Assembly: GCF_938023125.1 (NCBI RefSeq)
Contig: NZ_CALHDW010000005.1
Location: forward strand, 1-14,911
Length of the DNA stretch: 14,911 bases
Direction: 5' to 3'
From: an uncultured Porphyromonas sp.
Lineage (GTDB): Bacteria > Bacteroidota > Bacteroidia > Bacteroidales > Porphyromonadaceae
Below are positions 6,753 through 14,724 of the stretch, piece by piece. The notes under the pieces were generated by a model. It was given only the letters and a program-made list of their open reading frames with translations, did no database searches and was not told the origin of the DNA. Made by a program: the position numbers and the translations under genes. How positions within the stretch are numbered: the first letter of the stretch is position 1; every line of letters begins with the position of its first letter.

Positions 6753-9041
6753 ATGGTGGACTCACTTGGCTTTATCGCGCATGTGGACATGGAGGGGAAG
6801 ATACAACCCCTAGGGAATCATGCTGAAGAGGTAGCTCGAAGATGTAGTGAATTTTGTACCCAAATAGATAAAGACTGGGGCAATGTAGGCACTCTTCTAG
6901 GGCTACTCCACGACCATGGGAAATACCAAAAGAGCTTCCAAAGGTATATACGACACTCCTCAGGGCTAGCGGATCAGGGACCTGCCCGAGCCCCACACAG
7001 TATGGCCGGAGCCATCCATGCACACTCGCTATTCGAAGATAGGAACAAGACCCTTGCCCAAATTCTCGCTTATTGTATTGGAGGACACCATCGGGGACTA
7101 TACGATAGTGCCGAATTAGAGAATGCGCTCAAGACTGCAGACAATAAGGCCTATTACCAAGACATGCTACGAAACGCACCCCAAGCAGCCACTGACTTGG
7201 AGAAAAGGATTGCTCAGCTAGGGACACTCCCCAATATCATGGAGATCGAAGAGGAAGACAGACCTTTTTTCGTACGAATGCTCTTCTCGGCTCTGATAGA
7301 TGCAGACCACCTTGATACCGAGGCCTTCATGAACAAAGAAAAAGCCCTACTAAGGAATGAATCTAAAAAAATAGATGTCTCATGGAGCACATTAAGAGAT
7401 AGACTTAAAGAAAAGACTGATAGCTTTGCCAAAGACTCTCCGCTCAACCATACACGAGCAGAGTTCCTACAAAAATGCAGAATCCATGGGAGTTCTCACG
7501 ATCCTAGCATCTATTCTCTATTCCTCCCCACCGGAGGAGGGAAGACTTTATCTTCCATGGCATGGGCTCTTGAATCGGCAATACGCAATGATTCATCACG
7601 GATTATCTATGTCATTCCCTATACCTCTATCATCACCCAAACAGCCGAAATATTCAAACAAATTTTTGGAGAAGAGTATGTATTAGAGCACCACAGCGAG
7701 TTGGATATGGGAGACAACGAAGAGTATGATAGATGGAAACTACTCACAGAAAATTGGGATGCCCCGATCATCATTACCACCAATGTACAAATGTTCGAAT
7801 CCCTCTATGCTAGCCGAACAAGTCGTTGCCGCAAACTGCATAACATCTGCAATTCGGTGATCGTCTTCGATGAAGTACAGATGTTTCCATCCGCACTCCT
7901 CAATCCGATGCTTCGAGCTATCGAAAGCCTCTCGCTCTGTTTCAATGCCAATATACTTCTCTGTACCGCAACGCAGCCGGTGTTTACGCAATCATTCGAG
8001 GTGGCAGGGAGAGAATCGAGCAACTTCTATTCCATACAAATTGAGATAGAAGATGTTGTACCCTACAACAAAGAGCTATTCTCGGCTTTCGAACGAGTGC
8101 GGTACCATACATTTAAAGAGAGAAAAGAGATAGCCACCCTAGCCAAAGAGTTGCACCAACAACGTACTGTACTATGTATCACCAATACACGAGCTGATGC
8201 GGGGAAACTATATGACGAAGTAGTTGCACTAGGACGCAATAAAGAGGAGATTGTCCACCTCTCTCGCATGATGTGCTCGTTACATATCCGTAAACAAATC
8301 GCTTACATAAGGGAACGCCTATCGGCGGGGCTCCCTATAGTCGTTATCAGCACACAGCTTATCGAAGCCGGTGTTGATATAGACTTCCCCGTTGTTTACC
8401 GGGCTCATAGCGGACTAGACAGCATTATCCAAGCAGGAGGTCGGTGCAATCGAGAGGGACGACTAAGCTCAGGAGATGTATATGTTTTCGACCTTGAGGA
8501 CGGGAGTAAGCCCTGGGGAGAAGCCAAGCAAGGGCAACAAGCCTCTACCTTTATCTATAAGAAGATCAAAGACGATGTTCTCAACCCAAACGACCCCGAG
8601 CTCATTCGCCAATACTATTTAGAGTACTACGGCAATCAAGTCAATAGCTTCGACAAAAGACATATTGAGGATTACCTATGGAGCTACCAGGCCAATCGCG
8701 ATCTAGAATGGGACTTTGAGACAGCAAGTAAGAAGTTCCGTCTCATCGAAAACGAGGACATTACAGACATATACGTGCCATACGGACAAGAGGGAGAAGA
8801 GCTGATCTCTAAGCTATCCCAGAGGGTCCTGCTCAATCGAAAAGAGTTTCGCATCCTACAAAAGCTCCGAGTAGGAGTTCGAAAAAAGGATTTTGAAACA
8901 TTACATAGTCAGGGCGTGCTAAAAGAAGTTCGGTTAGGACAGCTTCCTATTTGGGTGCTAACTTATGGGTATCCTTGCTATGACGAAGCAAGAGGGCTCA
9001 AGTGCGAAGATATTTGGACAGACGAAATCGTTATAATATAA
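6753..9041 (+). CDS. cas3: CRISPR-associated helicase/nuclease Cas3 (type I-C)
   Basis: Cas3 is recruited by target-bound Cascade, nicks the displaced DNA strand and degrades it while moving 3' to 5' on ATP. The 762 residues have the usual HD-helicase order. The N-terminal HD nuclease shows GNHAEEVA (His23), LLHDHGKYQ (His53-Asp54), a GHHRGLYD motif (His112-His113) and ALIDADHLDTE (Asp184). The superfamily 2 helicase follows: Walker A PTGGGKT (259-265), Walker B DEVQ (373-376), CTATQP (404-409), STQLIEAGVDIDF (533-545) and the arginine-finger motif QAGGRCNREG (560-569). All key residues seem intact, so it should be active. It is the first gene of the operon; cas5c begins 19 bases after its stop. 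Confidence 0.97.
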   Translation: MVDSLGFIAHVDMEGKIQPLGNHAEEVARRCSEFCTQIDKDWGNVGTLLGLLHDHGKYQKSFQRYIRHSSGLADQGPARAPHSMAGAIHAHSLFEDRNKTLAQILAYCIGGHHRGLYDSAELENALKTADNKAYYQDMLRNAPQAATDLEKRIAQLGTLPNIMEIEEEDRPFFVRMLFSALIDADHLDTEAFMNKEKALLRNESKKIDVSWSTLRDRLKEKTDSFAKDSPLNHTRAEFLQKCRIHGSSHDPSIYSLFLPTGGGKTLSSMAWALESAIRNDSSRIIYVIPYTSIITQTAEIFKQIFGEEYVLEHHSELDMGDNEEYDRWKLLTENWDAPIIITTNVQMFESLYASRTSRCRKLHNICNSVIVFDEVQMFPSALLNPMLRAIESLSLCFNANILLCTATQPVFTQSFEVAGRESSNFYSIQIEIEDVVPYNKELFSAFERVRYHTFKERKEIATLAKELHQQRTVLCITNTRADAGKLYDEVVALGRNKEEIVHLSRMMCSLHIRKQIAYIRERLSAGLPIVVISTQLIEAGVDIDFPVVYRAHSGLDSIIQAGGRCNREGRLSSGDVYVFDLEDGSKPWGEAKQGQQASTFIYKKIKDDVLNPNDPELIRQYYLEYYGNQVNSFDKRHIEDYLWSYQANRDLEWDFETASKKFRLIENEDITDIYVPYGQEGEELISKLSQRVLLNRKEFRILQKLRVGVRKKDFETLHSQGVLKEVRLGQLPIWVLTYGYPCYDEARGLKCEDIWTDEIVII

Positions 9042-9054
9042 ACCCATATAAACC
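9036..9054 (+). repeat. Short tandem repeat at the cas3-cas5c junction
   Basis: ATATAAACC occurs twice with one base between (9036-9044 and 9046-9054), covering the cas3 stop codon and filling most of the 19-base gap before cas5c. Confidence 0.5.
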
Positions 9055-9060
9055 AAGTAT

Positions 9061-9741
9061 ATGGAATACACAGATAAAGAATATTGTTTAGAATTACGGG
9101 GCGACTTTGCCTGCTTCACACGCCCCGAGATGAAGGTAGAACGTGTAAGCTACGACGTTATTACGCCATCGGCGGCACGCAATATCTTCCAAGCTATCTT
9201 CTGGAAGCCGGCCATACGATGGGAGATAACTCGTATCGAAGTACTCAACCCAATCAAGCGTTTTTCCATCCGACGTAACGAAGTGGCAAGTGCCATGAGT
9301 CCCAGGGCTTCTCACCTTCTGATCGAAGAGCATCGAACGCAAAAGACTGCTTACATCCTACGGGATGTGGCTTACCGCGTCTTTGCTAAACTGGTCTTCA
9401 TCCCCATTCGGGATCGAACCGAGGAGCAGAAAGCAAAGGTTACCGATCCAGAGCATGAAAATCCGATGAAGTACCAGCAAATCTTTGAGCGAAGAGCCGA
9501 GCAGGGACAGTGCTTTACACAACCCTACCTAGGATGTAGAGAATTCTCCTGCTCCTTTGAGTGGATCCCCAATGCCCCCTACGGGCAAGGCATCCCCGAG
9601 AGTCGCAACTTAGGATATATGCTATACGACCTCGACTTTGCAGGCAACCCTCGATCTCCCCAACCGATGTTTTTCGAAGCAATAATGGAGCATGGCGTTA
9701 TTTCTATTCCCAAACCTTTAAGCGACAAAATACTACGATGA
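9061..9741 (+). CDS. cas5c: Cas5c (Cas5d), crRNA-processing Cascade subunit
   Basis: In type I-C systems, which lack Cas6, Cas5c itself cuts the repeat RNA at the base of its hairpin and then stays on the 5' handle in Cascade. The 226 residues are typical. Family features are the N-terminal RAMP-like strand, SAARNIFQAIFWKPAIRW (about 37-54), and the strongly conserved ENPMKYQQIFERRAEQGQ-CFTQPYLGCREF block (about 133-162). The catalytic Tyr/Lys/His known from other members cannot be assigned with certainty without an alignment. The C-terminal FFEAIMEHGVI is also family-like. Its stop overlaps the cas8c start in ATGA (9738-9741), which indicates translational coupling. Confidence 0.95.
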   Translation: MEYTDKEYCLELRGDFACFTRPEMKVERVSYDVITPSAARNIFQAIFWKPAIRWEITRIEVLNPIKRFSIRRNEVASAMSPRASHLLIEEHRTQKTAYILRDVAYRVFAKLVFIPIRDRTEEQKAKVTDPEHENPMKYQQIFERRAEQGQCFTQPYLGCREFSCSFEWIPNAPYGQGIPESRNLGYMLYDLDFAGNPRSPQPMFFEAIMEHGVISIPKPLSDKILR

Positions 9742-11624
9742 TACTACAAGCTCTATATCAATACTACCAGCAGATGCATGCTGTGGGTGCCGATATTGCC
9801 CCTCCCGGGATGGAGAAGAAGGCAATTCCCTTTATCATAGAACTGACTCCTGAGGGTGAGGTTATACAGGTCACAGAAACCATGGACTCTGAAAATAAGA
9901 AGGGAAAGACCTTTCTCGTATCTCGATCAGCAACCCGATCTGGCAAAAATGCCTTCCAAGTAGCCCAAGTCATGTGGGATCATCTCGGCTATGTGCTCGG
10001 AGTATCCAAAGATGGCACTGAGAAGGAAGAACAGGTCGCTCCAATGCAAAATGAATCCTTTATCAAAAAAGTTGATGAACTAAGGGAGCTATATCCGGAG
10101 AACCCTCACATCGCTGCCGTAGCTCGGTTTTACCATGATGGTCATGCCCTTCGCCTAATCGAAGATGAAACTATCATAAAGGACATTCAAAAAACGACGG
10201 GAGCCAATATAAGTTTTCGAGTCCGAGACTTAGAAGATGACCGACTCGTAGCCTCTATTCAAGATGTACAGTCTTATATGAATAGAGCTGCTGAGTCTAA
10301 AGACACAGACAATAGTAATACTAGTGTATGCCTTGTAACGGGAGAAAAATCTACGATAGCTCGCCTTCACCCCTCGGTCAAATTGGCCGGAGCACAAGCA
10401 ACAGCCTCTCTTATCAGCTTCCAGAAATCTTCAGGATTTGACTCCTACGGCAAGGAGCAAGGCTTTAATGCCCCCATCTCTGGTCACGCTGCAGAATCCA
10501 TTGCAACCGCCCTCAACAATCTACTTGCAAAGGACAAGAACACAAATTATAGAGTAGGAGACACAGCCTTTGTATTCTGGAGCAATTTGGCGGACGAAAA
10601 CCTCCTCTCGAGCTATCGTACGGCCACATTCAACGGCATATCCAGCTCGTCTGAAGAGGAAGAAGAGAACCTAGATTTAGAAAATCCGGAGGAAGAAAAA
10701 TCGAAAAAAAGCCGCAGAAAAAAGAAAAACATCCCCTCCACCATTGTCCCAGACAGAGAGAGCTATAGAGTATTACAGACTCTCAAGGCGGCTTGTGGAT
10801 ACAACGGTGGAAAAGTACATGAAGACAATGGTCGCTTCTATATACTAGGATTAGCTCCCAATGCCGCACGTATATCTATCAAACTATGGGCAGAAGGCAG
10901 CATCCCCGAGATTGTCGGGAACACCTTACGACATCAGTATGATATGAATATCATATCAGAAAAGGGCAATGTAGATGCAGAGACTCCACCCCTGCGCTCT
11001 ATCTATCAAATTGTGAAGACAGTCTCTTCTTCGGATAAATCAGACAAATGGTCTTCTAATCTTATCCAAAGTATCGTCGAAAGCATTGTGGAGAATAAGC
11101 CCTACCCACAAAGCCTACAACAAGCCTGCTTAGAGCGAATAAGAAGAGGCAATCGCATCACAGAGCTACGAGCTGCAATCCTAAAAGCATATATAAATAG
11201 AAAGAAACAACAAGAATACATTACTATGTCACTTGACCCTAATCAAACAAACAAGGCTTACTTAGCCGGCAGATTATTTGCCCTATTCGAAAGCATCCAG
11301 CAATGTGCTCTCGGAGGGAATCTGAACAGAACTATTCGAGATGCTTACTATGGCACCGCCTCTACTACTCCCCGCACCATATTTGGTCGCCTTGATGCTC
11401 TGTCTAAAGTACATCTATCGAAACTAAGAAAAGAAAAGCCCGGATTGGCTATTCTCAAAGAGAAACAACTGGAAGAGATTTATAATCTAATCCCCGGGGG
11501 AGCACCCGAAATGCCAACACATTTCTCTCTAGACGATCAAAGCATCTTTGCAGTGGGTTATTATCATCAACGAGTAGAGGCTTGGCGCAAAAAAGAAGAA
11601 ACAGAAGACCATTTAGAAGAGTAA
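9738..11624 (+). CDS. cas8c: Cas8c (Csd1), large subunit of type I-C Cascade
   Basis: Cas8c recognises the PAM, helps open the target duplex and recruits Cas3. The start is the ATG in the ATGA overlap with cas5c, giving 628 residues; the frame is open further upstream inside cas5c, but that part does not look like the family. The N-terminus MILQALYQYYQ and the central block CLVTGEKSTIARLHPSVK, then SYGKEQGFNAPIS (about 198-248), are Csd1 hallmarks. At about 302-332 an acidic Ser/Glu run is followed directly by a Lys/Arg run, an apparently disordered insertion. The last 132 codons probably also encode a separate small subunit, Cas11c, by internal initiation. cas7c follows after 34 bases. Confidence 0.95.
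   Translation: MILQALYQYYQQMHAVGADIAPPGMEKKAIPFIIELTPEGEVIQVTETMDSENKKGKTFLVSRSATRSGKNAFQVAQVMWDHLGYVLGVSKDGTEKEEQVAPMQNESFIKKVDELRELYPENPHIAAVARFYHDGHALRLIEDETIIKDIQKTTGANISFRVRDLEDDRLVASIQDVQSYMNRAAESKDTDNSNTSVCLVTGEKSTIARLHPSVKLAGAQATASLISFQKSSGFDSYGKEQGFNAPISGHAAESIATALNNLLAKDKNTNYRVGDTAFVFWSNLADENLLSSYRTATFNGISSSSEEEEENLDLENPEEEKSKKSRRKKKNIPSTIVPDRESYRVLQTLKAACGYNGGKVHEDNGRFYILGLAPNAARISIKLWAEGSIPEIVGNTLRHQYDMNIISEKGNVDAETPPLRSIYQIVKTVSSSDKSDKWSSNLIQSIVESIVENKPYPQSLQQACLERIRRGNRITELRAAILKAYINRKKQQEYITMSLDPNQTNKAYLAGRLFALFESIQQCALGGNLNRTIRDAYYGTASTTPRTIFGRLDALSKVHLSKLRKEKPGLAILKEKQLEEIYNLIPGGAPEMPTHFSLDDQSIFAVGYYHQRVEAWRKKEETEDHLEE
11226..11624 (+). CDS. cas11c: Predicted Cas11c small subunit translated from inside cas8c
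   Basis: In studied type I-C systems the Cascade small subunit Cas11c is made from an internal start near the 3' end of cas8c. Here an in-frame ATG at codon 497 opens a 132-residue, mostly helical protein beginning MSLDPNQTNKAYLAGRLFAL, where a Cas11c-type domain would be expected to begin. The bases before it are A-rich (GAAAGAAACAACAAGAA) without a strong Shine-Dalgarno sequence, which is normal for Bacteroidota. The location, size and domain boundary are seen in the sequence; separate translation is inferred from the family. Confidence 0.6.
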   Translation: MSLDPNQTNKAYLAGRLFALFESIQQCALGGNLNRTIRDAYYGTASTTPRTIFGRLDALSKVHLSKLRKEKPGLAILKEKQLEEIYNLIPGGAPEMPTHFSLDDQSIFAVGYYHQRVEAWRKKEETEDHLEE

Positions 11625-11658
11625 TCTCAAATCAACAACAATCGAAATAACAATAGAT

Positions 11659-12528
11659 ATGGAAAAGACAGCAGTAAACAACAGATACGACTTCGTTTAC
11701 CTTTTTGATGTATGTGATGGCAACCCCAATGGAGACCCCGATGCAGGGAACATGCCTCGAATAGACCCCGAGACCGGGCATGGACTTGTAACAGATGTAT
11801 GTCTCAAACGAAAGGTACGCAACTATGTAGAGATTGCTACAAGCACTAATCCATCAAACGATGGTACAAATAAAATCTTCATCAGAGAAGGAGCCGTCTT
11901 AAACAACATCATAGGAGAAGAGTTCGAAGCCACTGGCAAAAACACCAAAGAGGCAGCTCGGGCACGTATGTGTGCAAACTATTACGACGTACGCACCTTT
12001 GGTGCCGTAATGTCTACAGGTGATAAGGAAAAGAATGCCGGACAAGTACGAGGAGCCGTTCAGTTCACTTTTGCCCGTTCGATTAGCCCCATTGTTGCAA
12101 GCGAACATACCATTACTCGTATGGCAGTAGCAACAGAGGAGGAAGCAAAAAAACAAAAGGGAGACAATAGGACAATGGGAAGAAAATCAACAGTCCCCTA
12201 TGCACTCTATCGCGCCCACGGCTTCATCTCGGCTCATTTGGCCAATGAAACAGGATTTAGTGAAGAGGATCTCGAACTTCTTTGGCAAGCTCTAGAAAAA
12301 ATGTTTGACTTCGACCGATCAGCATCTCATGGACTTATGGCTGCCAGACGTTTGATCATCTTTAAGCATGACTCAGCCCTAGGCAATGCTCCTTCTCACA
12401 AGCTATTGGAGTGTGTACAAGTAAAGCAACGAGATTGCTCTACCCCGGCTCGCAGTTTCTCAGATTTTGAAGTCGTGATAGAACGTGACAAATTACCTCA
12501 AGGCGTTGAGCTTATAGAAAGGTTCTAA
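11659..12528 (+). CDS. cas7c: Cas7c (Csd2), backbone subunit of type I-C Cascade
   Basis: Cas7c subunits polymerise along the crRNA spacer to form the Cascade backbone and hold the target strand. The 289 residues match the family. The N-terminus carries the Csd2 signature FDVCDGNPNGDPDAGN-MPRIDPETGHGLVTDVCLKRKVRNY (about 15-56). Further typical features are the DVRTFGAVMSTG segment and the FTFARSISPI segment. The start is the ATG after a 34-base gap that is rich in A and C and looks unstructured, unlike the other tight junctions. That may favour the high output needed for a subunit present in several copies, which is an inference. cas4 follows after 9 bases. Confidence 0.97.
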   Translation: MEKTAVNNRYDFVYLFDVCDGNPNGDPDAGNMPRIDPETGHGLVTDVCLKRKVRNYVEIATSTNPSNDGTNKIFIREGAVLNNIIGEEFEATGKNTKEAARARMCANYYDVRTFGAVMSTGDKEKNAGQVRGAVQFTFARSISPIVASEHTITRMAVATEEEAKKQKGDNRTMGRKSTVPYALYRAHGFISAHLANETGFSEEDLELLWQALEKMFDFDRSASHGLMAARRLIIFKHDSALGNAPSHKLLECVQVKQRDCSTPARSFSDFEVVIERDKLPQGVELIERF

Positions 12529-12537
12529 TTCGACGGC

Positions 12538-13212
12538 ATGTCCACAACACGCTACACAGAAGACGAGATGCTGATGCTTTCGGGCATTCAGCATTTCGCT
12601 TTCTGTCCCCGGCAGTGGTGGCTTATCCATGTTGATCAGGCATGGGCAGAAAATCGCCTTACAGCCCTGGGGCAACAAATGCACCAGCGTGTCAATGATC
12701 CCAATGAGAGCGAACGTCGGGGGGCAACTATTACGCTTCGAGCGATGCCCATCGCCTCTACCACCCTTGGGCTGTATGGAGTGGCTGATGCTGTAGAACT
12801 CAGACCGGCCTCTTCAGAAGAAGGATTTACTCATCCTCGCTACCCTGGGTATTGGCAACCTACCCCCATAGAGTACAAAAGGGGCGCTCCCAAGCGATAC
12901 ACAAGGGCAGATCAATTACAACTTTGCGCAGAAGCAATCTGCCTAGAGGAGATGTATGGAGTAAGCATCACTTTCGGCTATCTCTTTTATGGAGAAACGA
13001 GACATCGATCCGAAATAGAATTGACCTCAGACCTCCGAGCAGAAACAGCTGAGATCGCAAGGCAAATGCACGAATCCTTTTCTCAAGGGATGGCAATTGC
13101 CCCACTTCCAATCACGGCATGTCGCAACTGTTCTCTCCAAGACTTGTGTCTCCCACAGGTAACACAATGTCCCTCCGTCTCCGATTATTTCAAGAAACAC
13201 AGAATCTTCTAA
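12538..13212 (+). CDS. cas4: Cas4, iron-sulfur RecB-like nuclease for spacer acquisition
   Basis: Cas4 works with Cas1-Cas2 to select prespacers next to a PAM and trim them. The 224 residues include the four cluster cysteines: Cys23 in FAFCPRQWW, and Cys195, Cys198 and Cys204 in CRNCSLQDLC, which should bind a [4Fe-4S] cluster. The RecB-like nuclease core has His49, Asp84 (GVADAVEL), Glu112 and Lys114 (IEYKRG), and the QLQLCAEA motif, so it looks catalytically complete. It lies between cas7c and cas1 with gaps of 9 and 10 bases, the normal position in type I-C loci. Confidence 0.96.
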   Translation: MSTTRYTEDEMLMLSGIQHFAFCPRQWWLIHVDQAWAENRLTALGQQMHQRVNDPNESERRGATITLRAMPIASTTLGLYGVADAVELRPASSEEGFTHPRYPGYWQPTPIEYKRGAPKRYTRADQLQLCAEAICLEEMYGVSITFGYLFYGETRHRSEIELTSDLRAETAEIARQMHESFSQGMAIAPLPITACRNCSLQDLCLPQVTQCPSVSDYFKKHRIF

Positions 13213-13222
13213 AAACAACCTT

Positions 13223-14251
13223 ATGCGCAAACTTCTGAATACTCTCTATGTATTAAGCCCCAACGCATATTTACAAAAGGATGGAGAAAATGTGGTGGTA
13301 CGCATTGATGACCAAGAGAGCTTTCGCATCCCAATCATCAACTTAGAGTCTATTATCAGTTTCTCGTACCTCGGAGCCTCTCCCGGGTTGATGAATTTGT
13401 GCACTCGTTGTGGTGTTACACTTTCTTTTCACACTCCCCGAGGACAGTATATTGGGAGTCTGGAGGGAGAGGTACGTGGCAATGTATTGCTCCGGCGCAC
13501 TCAGTTCAGATATGCCGATGATGAAGTAATGTCTTCCCATTATGCTGCAGCATTCATTGCCGGAAAGATTGCCAATCAGAGATCTGTTTTGGCTCGATTT
13601 CTACGAGATCACCGCCCCGAAGATAGTGTTTCTATTCGGCTACAAGAGGTTATAACTCAACTCAAGATTCTAATCCAAACACTCTCTCGACGTAGCTCAA
13701 GAGCTCAAGTTATGGGTGTAGAGGGAACCGCTGCCCAACTTTACTTTGGTGTATTTCAGCATTTGATTCTCAATAAAGAATTCTCTTTTAATGGACGAAG
13801 CAAGCGCCCTCCCAAAGACGCTACAAACACGCTCCTATCTCTATTCTACACTATGCTCTCACACGATGTTCGCTCTGCTCTCAACTCTGTCGGACTAGAC
13901 CCCTATGTGGGATTCTTGCACACAGATCGACCGGGACGTCCAAGCCTTGCATTAGATGTAATGGAAGAGTTGAGAGCTTATATGGTAGATCGATTTGTCT
14001 TATCCATAGTTAATAAAAGACAGGTTCGCCCGTCTGACTTTATAGAATATGGAGAAGAAGAGATCAGACTAAAAGATGAGACTCGTAAAGATCTTATAGG
14101 ACTTTGGCAAAAGCGCAAAAAAGAAGAAATAACCCACCCCTATCTCAACGAGCGCATCCCTCTAGGATTGCTCCCTTATACACAGGCAATGCTATTAGCA
14201 CGGGCTGTTCGTGGCGAGTTAGAAGATTATCCCGTATTCCTTATCCAATAG
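13223..14251 (+). CDS. cas1: Cas1 integrase (type I-C)
   Basis: Cas1 forms the integrase with Cas2 that inserts new spacers at the leader end of the array. The 342 residues match type I-C Cas1. The N-terminal beta domain (about 1-90) contains VLSPNAYL and LESIISFSYLGAS. The helical catalytic domain contains the metal ligands Glu167 (GVEGTAAQ), His233 (GFLHTDRPGRPSL) and Asp245, with nearby Glu248 (SLALDVMEE). All appear intact. cas2 starts 11 bases downstream. Confidence 0.97.
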   Translation: MRKLLNTLYVLSPNAYLQKDGENVVVRIDDQESFRIPIINLESIISFSYLGASPGLMNLCTRCGVTLSFHTPRGQYIGSLEGEVRGNVLLRRTQFRYADDEVMSSHYAAAFIAGKIANQRSVLARFLRDHRPEDSVSIRLQEVITQLKILIQTLSRRSSRAQVMGVEGTAAQLYFGVFQHLILNKEFSFNGRSKRPPKDATNTLLSLFYTMLSHDVRSALNSVGLDPYVGFLHTDRPGRPSLALDVMEELRAYMVDRFVLSIVNKRQVRPSDFIEYGEEEIRLKDETRKDLIGLWQKRKKEEITHPYLNERIPLGLLPYTQAMLLARAVRGELEDYPVFLIQ

Positions 14252-14262
14252 CCTTACTCTAT

Positions 14263-14553
14263 ATGTATGTACTAGTAACCTATGATGTACAAACATCCGA
14301 TCCTCAAGGAGCTAAACGCCTTAGAAAAGTTGCTCGTATTTGTAAGAATTATGGACAACGAGTGCAAAACTCGGTTTTTGAATGCCTTGTAACTCCGGCT
14401 CAAATGGTCTCGTTAGAGCAAGAACTCTCCTCCAATATAGATCACACCTCCGATAGTTTGCGCATCTATCAACTCGGATCAAACTATAAACGTAACATTA
14501 AAATGATTGGCAAAGAAACCTCCTTCGACCTTGAAGGAGAGTTGTTGATATAG
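14263..14553 (+). CDS. cas2: Cas2, integrase partner of Cas1
   Basis: Cas2 is the small ferredoxin-like dimer that bridges two Cas1 dimers. The ATG at 14263 gives 96 residues, the normal size, starting MYVLVTYDVQTSDPQGAKRL, where Asp8 is the conserved residue after the first strand. NYGQRVQNSVFECLVT is the next conserved block. The frame is open upstream into cas1, but those residues are a cas1 shadow. It is the last cas gene; the CRISPR leader follows. Confidence 0.97.
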   Translation: MYVLVTYDVQTSDPQGAKRLRKVARICKNYGQRVQNSVFECLVTPAQMVSLEQELSSNIDHTSDSLRIYQLGSNYKRNIKMIGKETSFDLEGELLI

Positions 14554-14638
14554 CAACTGCGAACCTCATGCTATCAGCAAAATCCTCTATTATTCGCAAC
14601 TCTTGATCCTCAGGATTATAATATATTACCGAGCATTA

Positions 14639-14669
14639 TTCGGGTACTCTCCTTTTTGTAGTACATTTG
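14639..14669 (+). promoter_or_regulatory. Probable promoter of the CRISPR array
   Basis: TACATTTG (14662-14669) matches the Bacteroidota -7 box TAnnTTTG. A weak -33 candidate TTCG (14639-14642) stands 19 bases upstream. The box is preceded by a T-run, TTTTTG (14653-14658), as in the cas3 promoter region. Transcription would start roughly 50 bases before the first repeat and read into the array. Confidence 0.5.
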
Positions 14670-14682
14670 CTCTCGCAAAAAT

Positions 14683-14721
14683 GGAGCTATAGCGCCTCTA
14701 TTTTTCGAGCCTATAGCCTCC
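14683..14721 (+). repeat. Inverted/direct repeat at the leader-repeat junction
   Basis: GGAG-CTATAG (14683-14692) and CTATAG-C-CTCC (14711-14721) pair over 10 bases with a single bulged C (14717) around an 18-base loop. Because CTATAG is itself a palindrome, the same units also read as direct repeats 24 bases apart (CTATAGCGCCTC and CTATAGCCTC). The element ends three bases before the first CRISPR repeat. Confidence 0.55.
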
Positions 14722-14724
14722 GCC

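Larger units (their letters stand above)
14554..14724 (+). promoter_or_regulatory. CRISPR leader
   Basis: A 171-base non-coding, AT-rich stretch between cas2 and the first repeat, in the usual leader position for this array orientation. It contains a likely promoter (TACATTTG at 14662-14669), a small inverted repeat ATCCT-C-AGGAT (14606-14616) and a paired repeat next to the first CRISPR repeat (14683-14721). Confidence 0.75.

Noticed and set aside
9561..9737. Longer start for cas8c inside cas5c
   Set aside because: The extra 59 codons are an out-of-frame shadow of cas5c with no family similarity; the ATGA overlap start at 9738 fits Csd1.
14104..14262. Longer start for cas2 inside cas1
   Set aside because: The extension is a cas1 shadow; Cas2 proteins begin with the first strand MYVLVTYD, at 14263.
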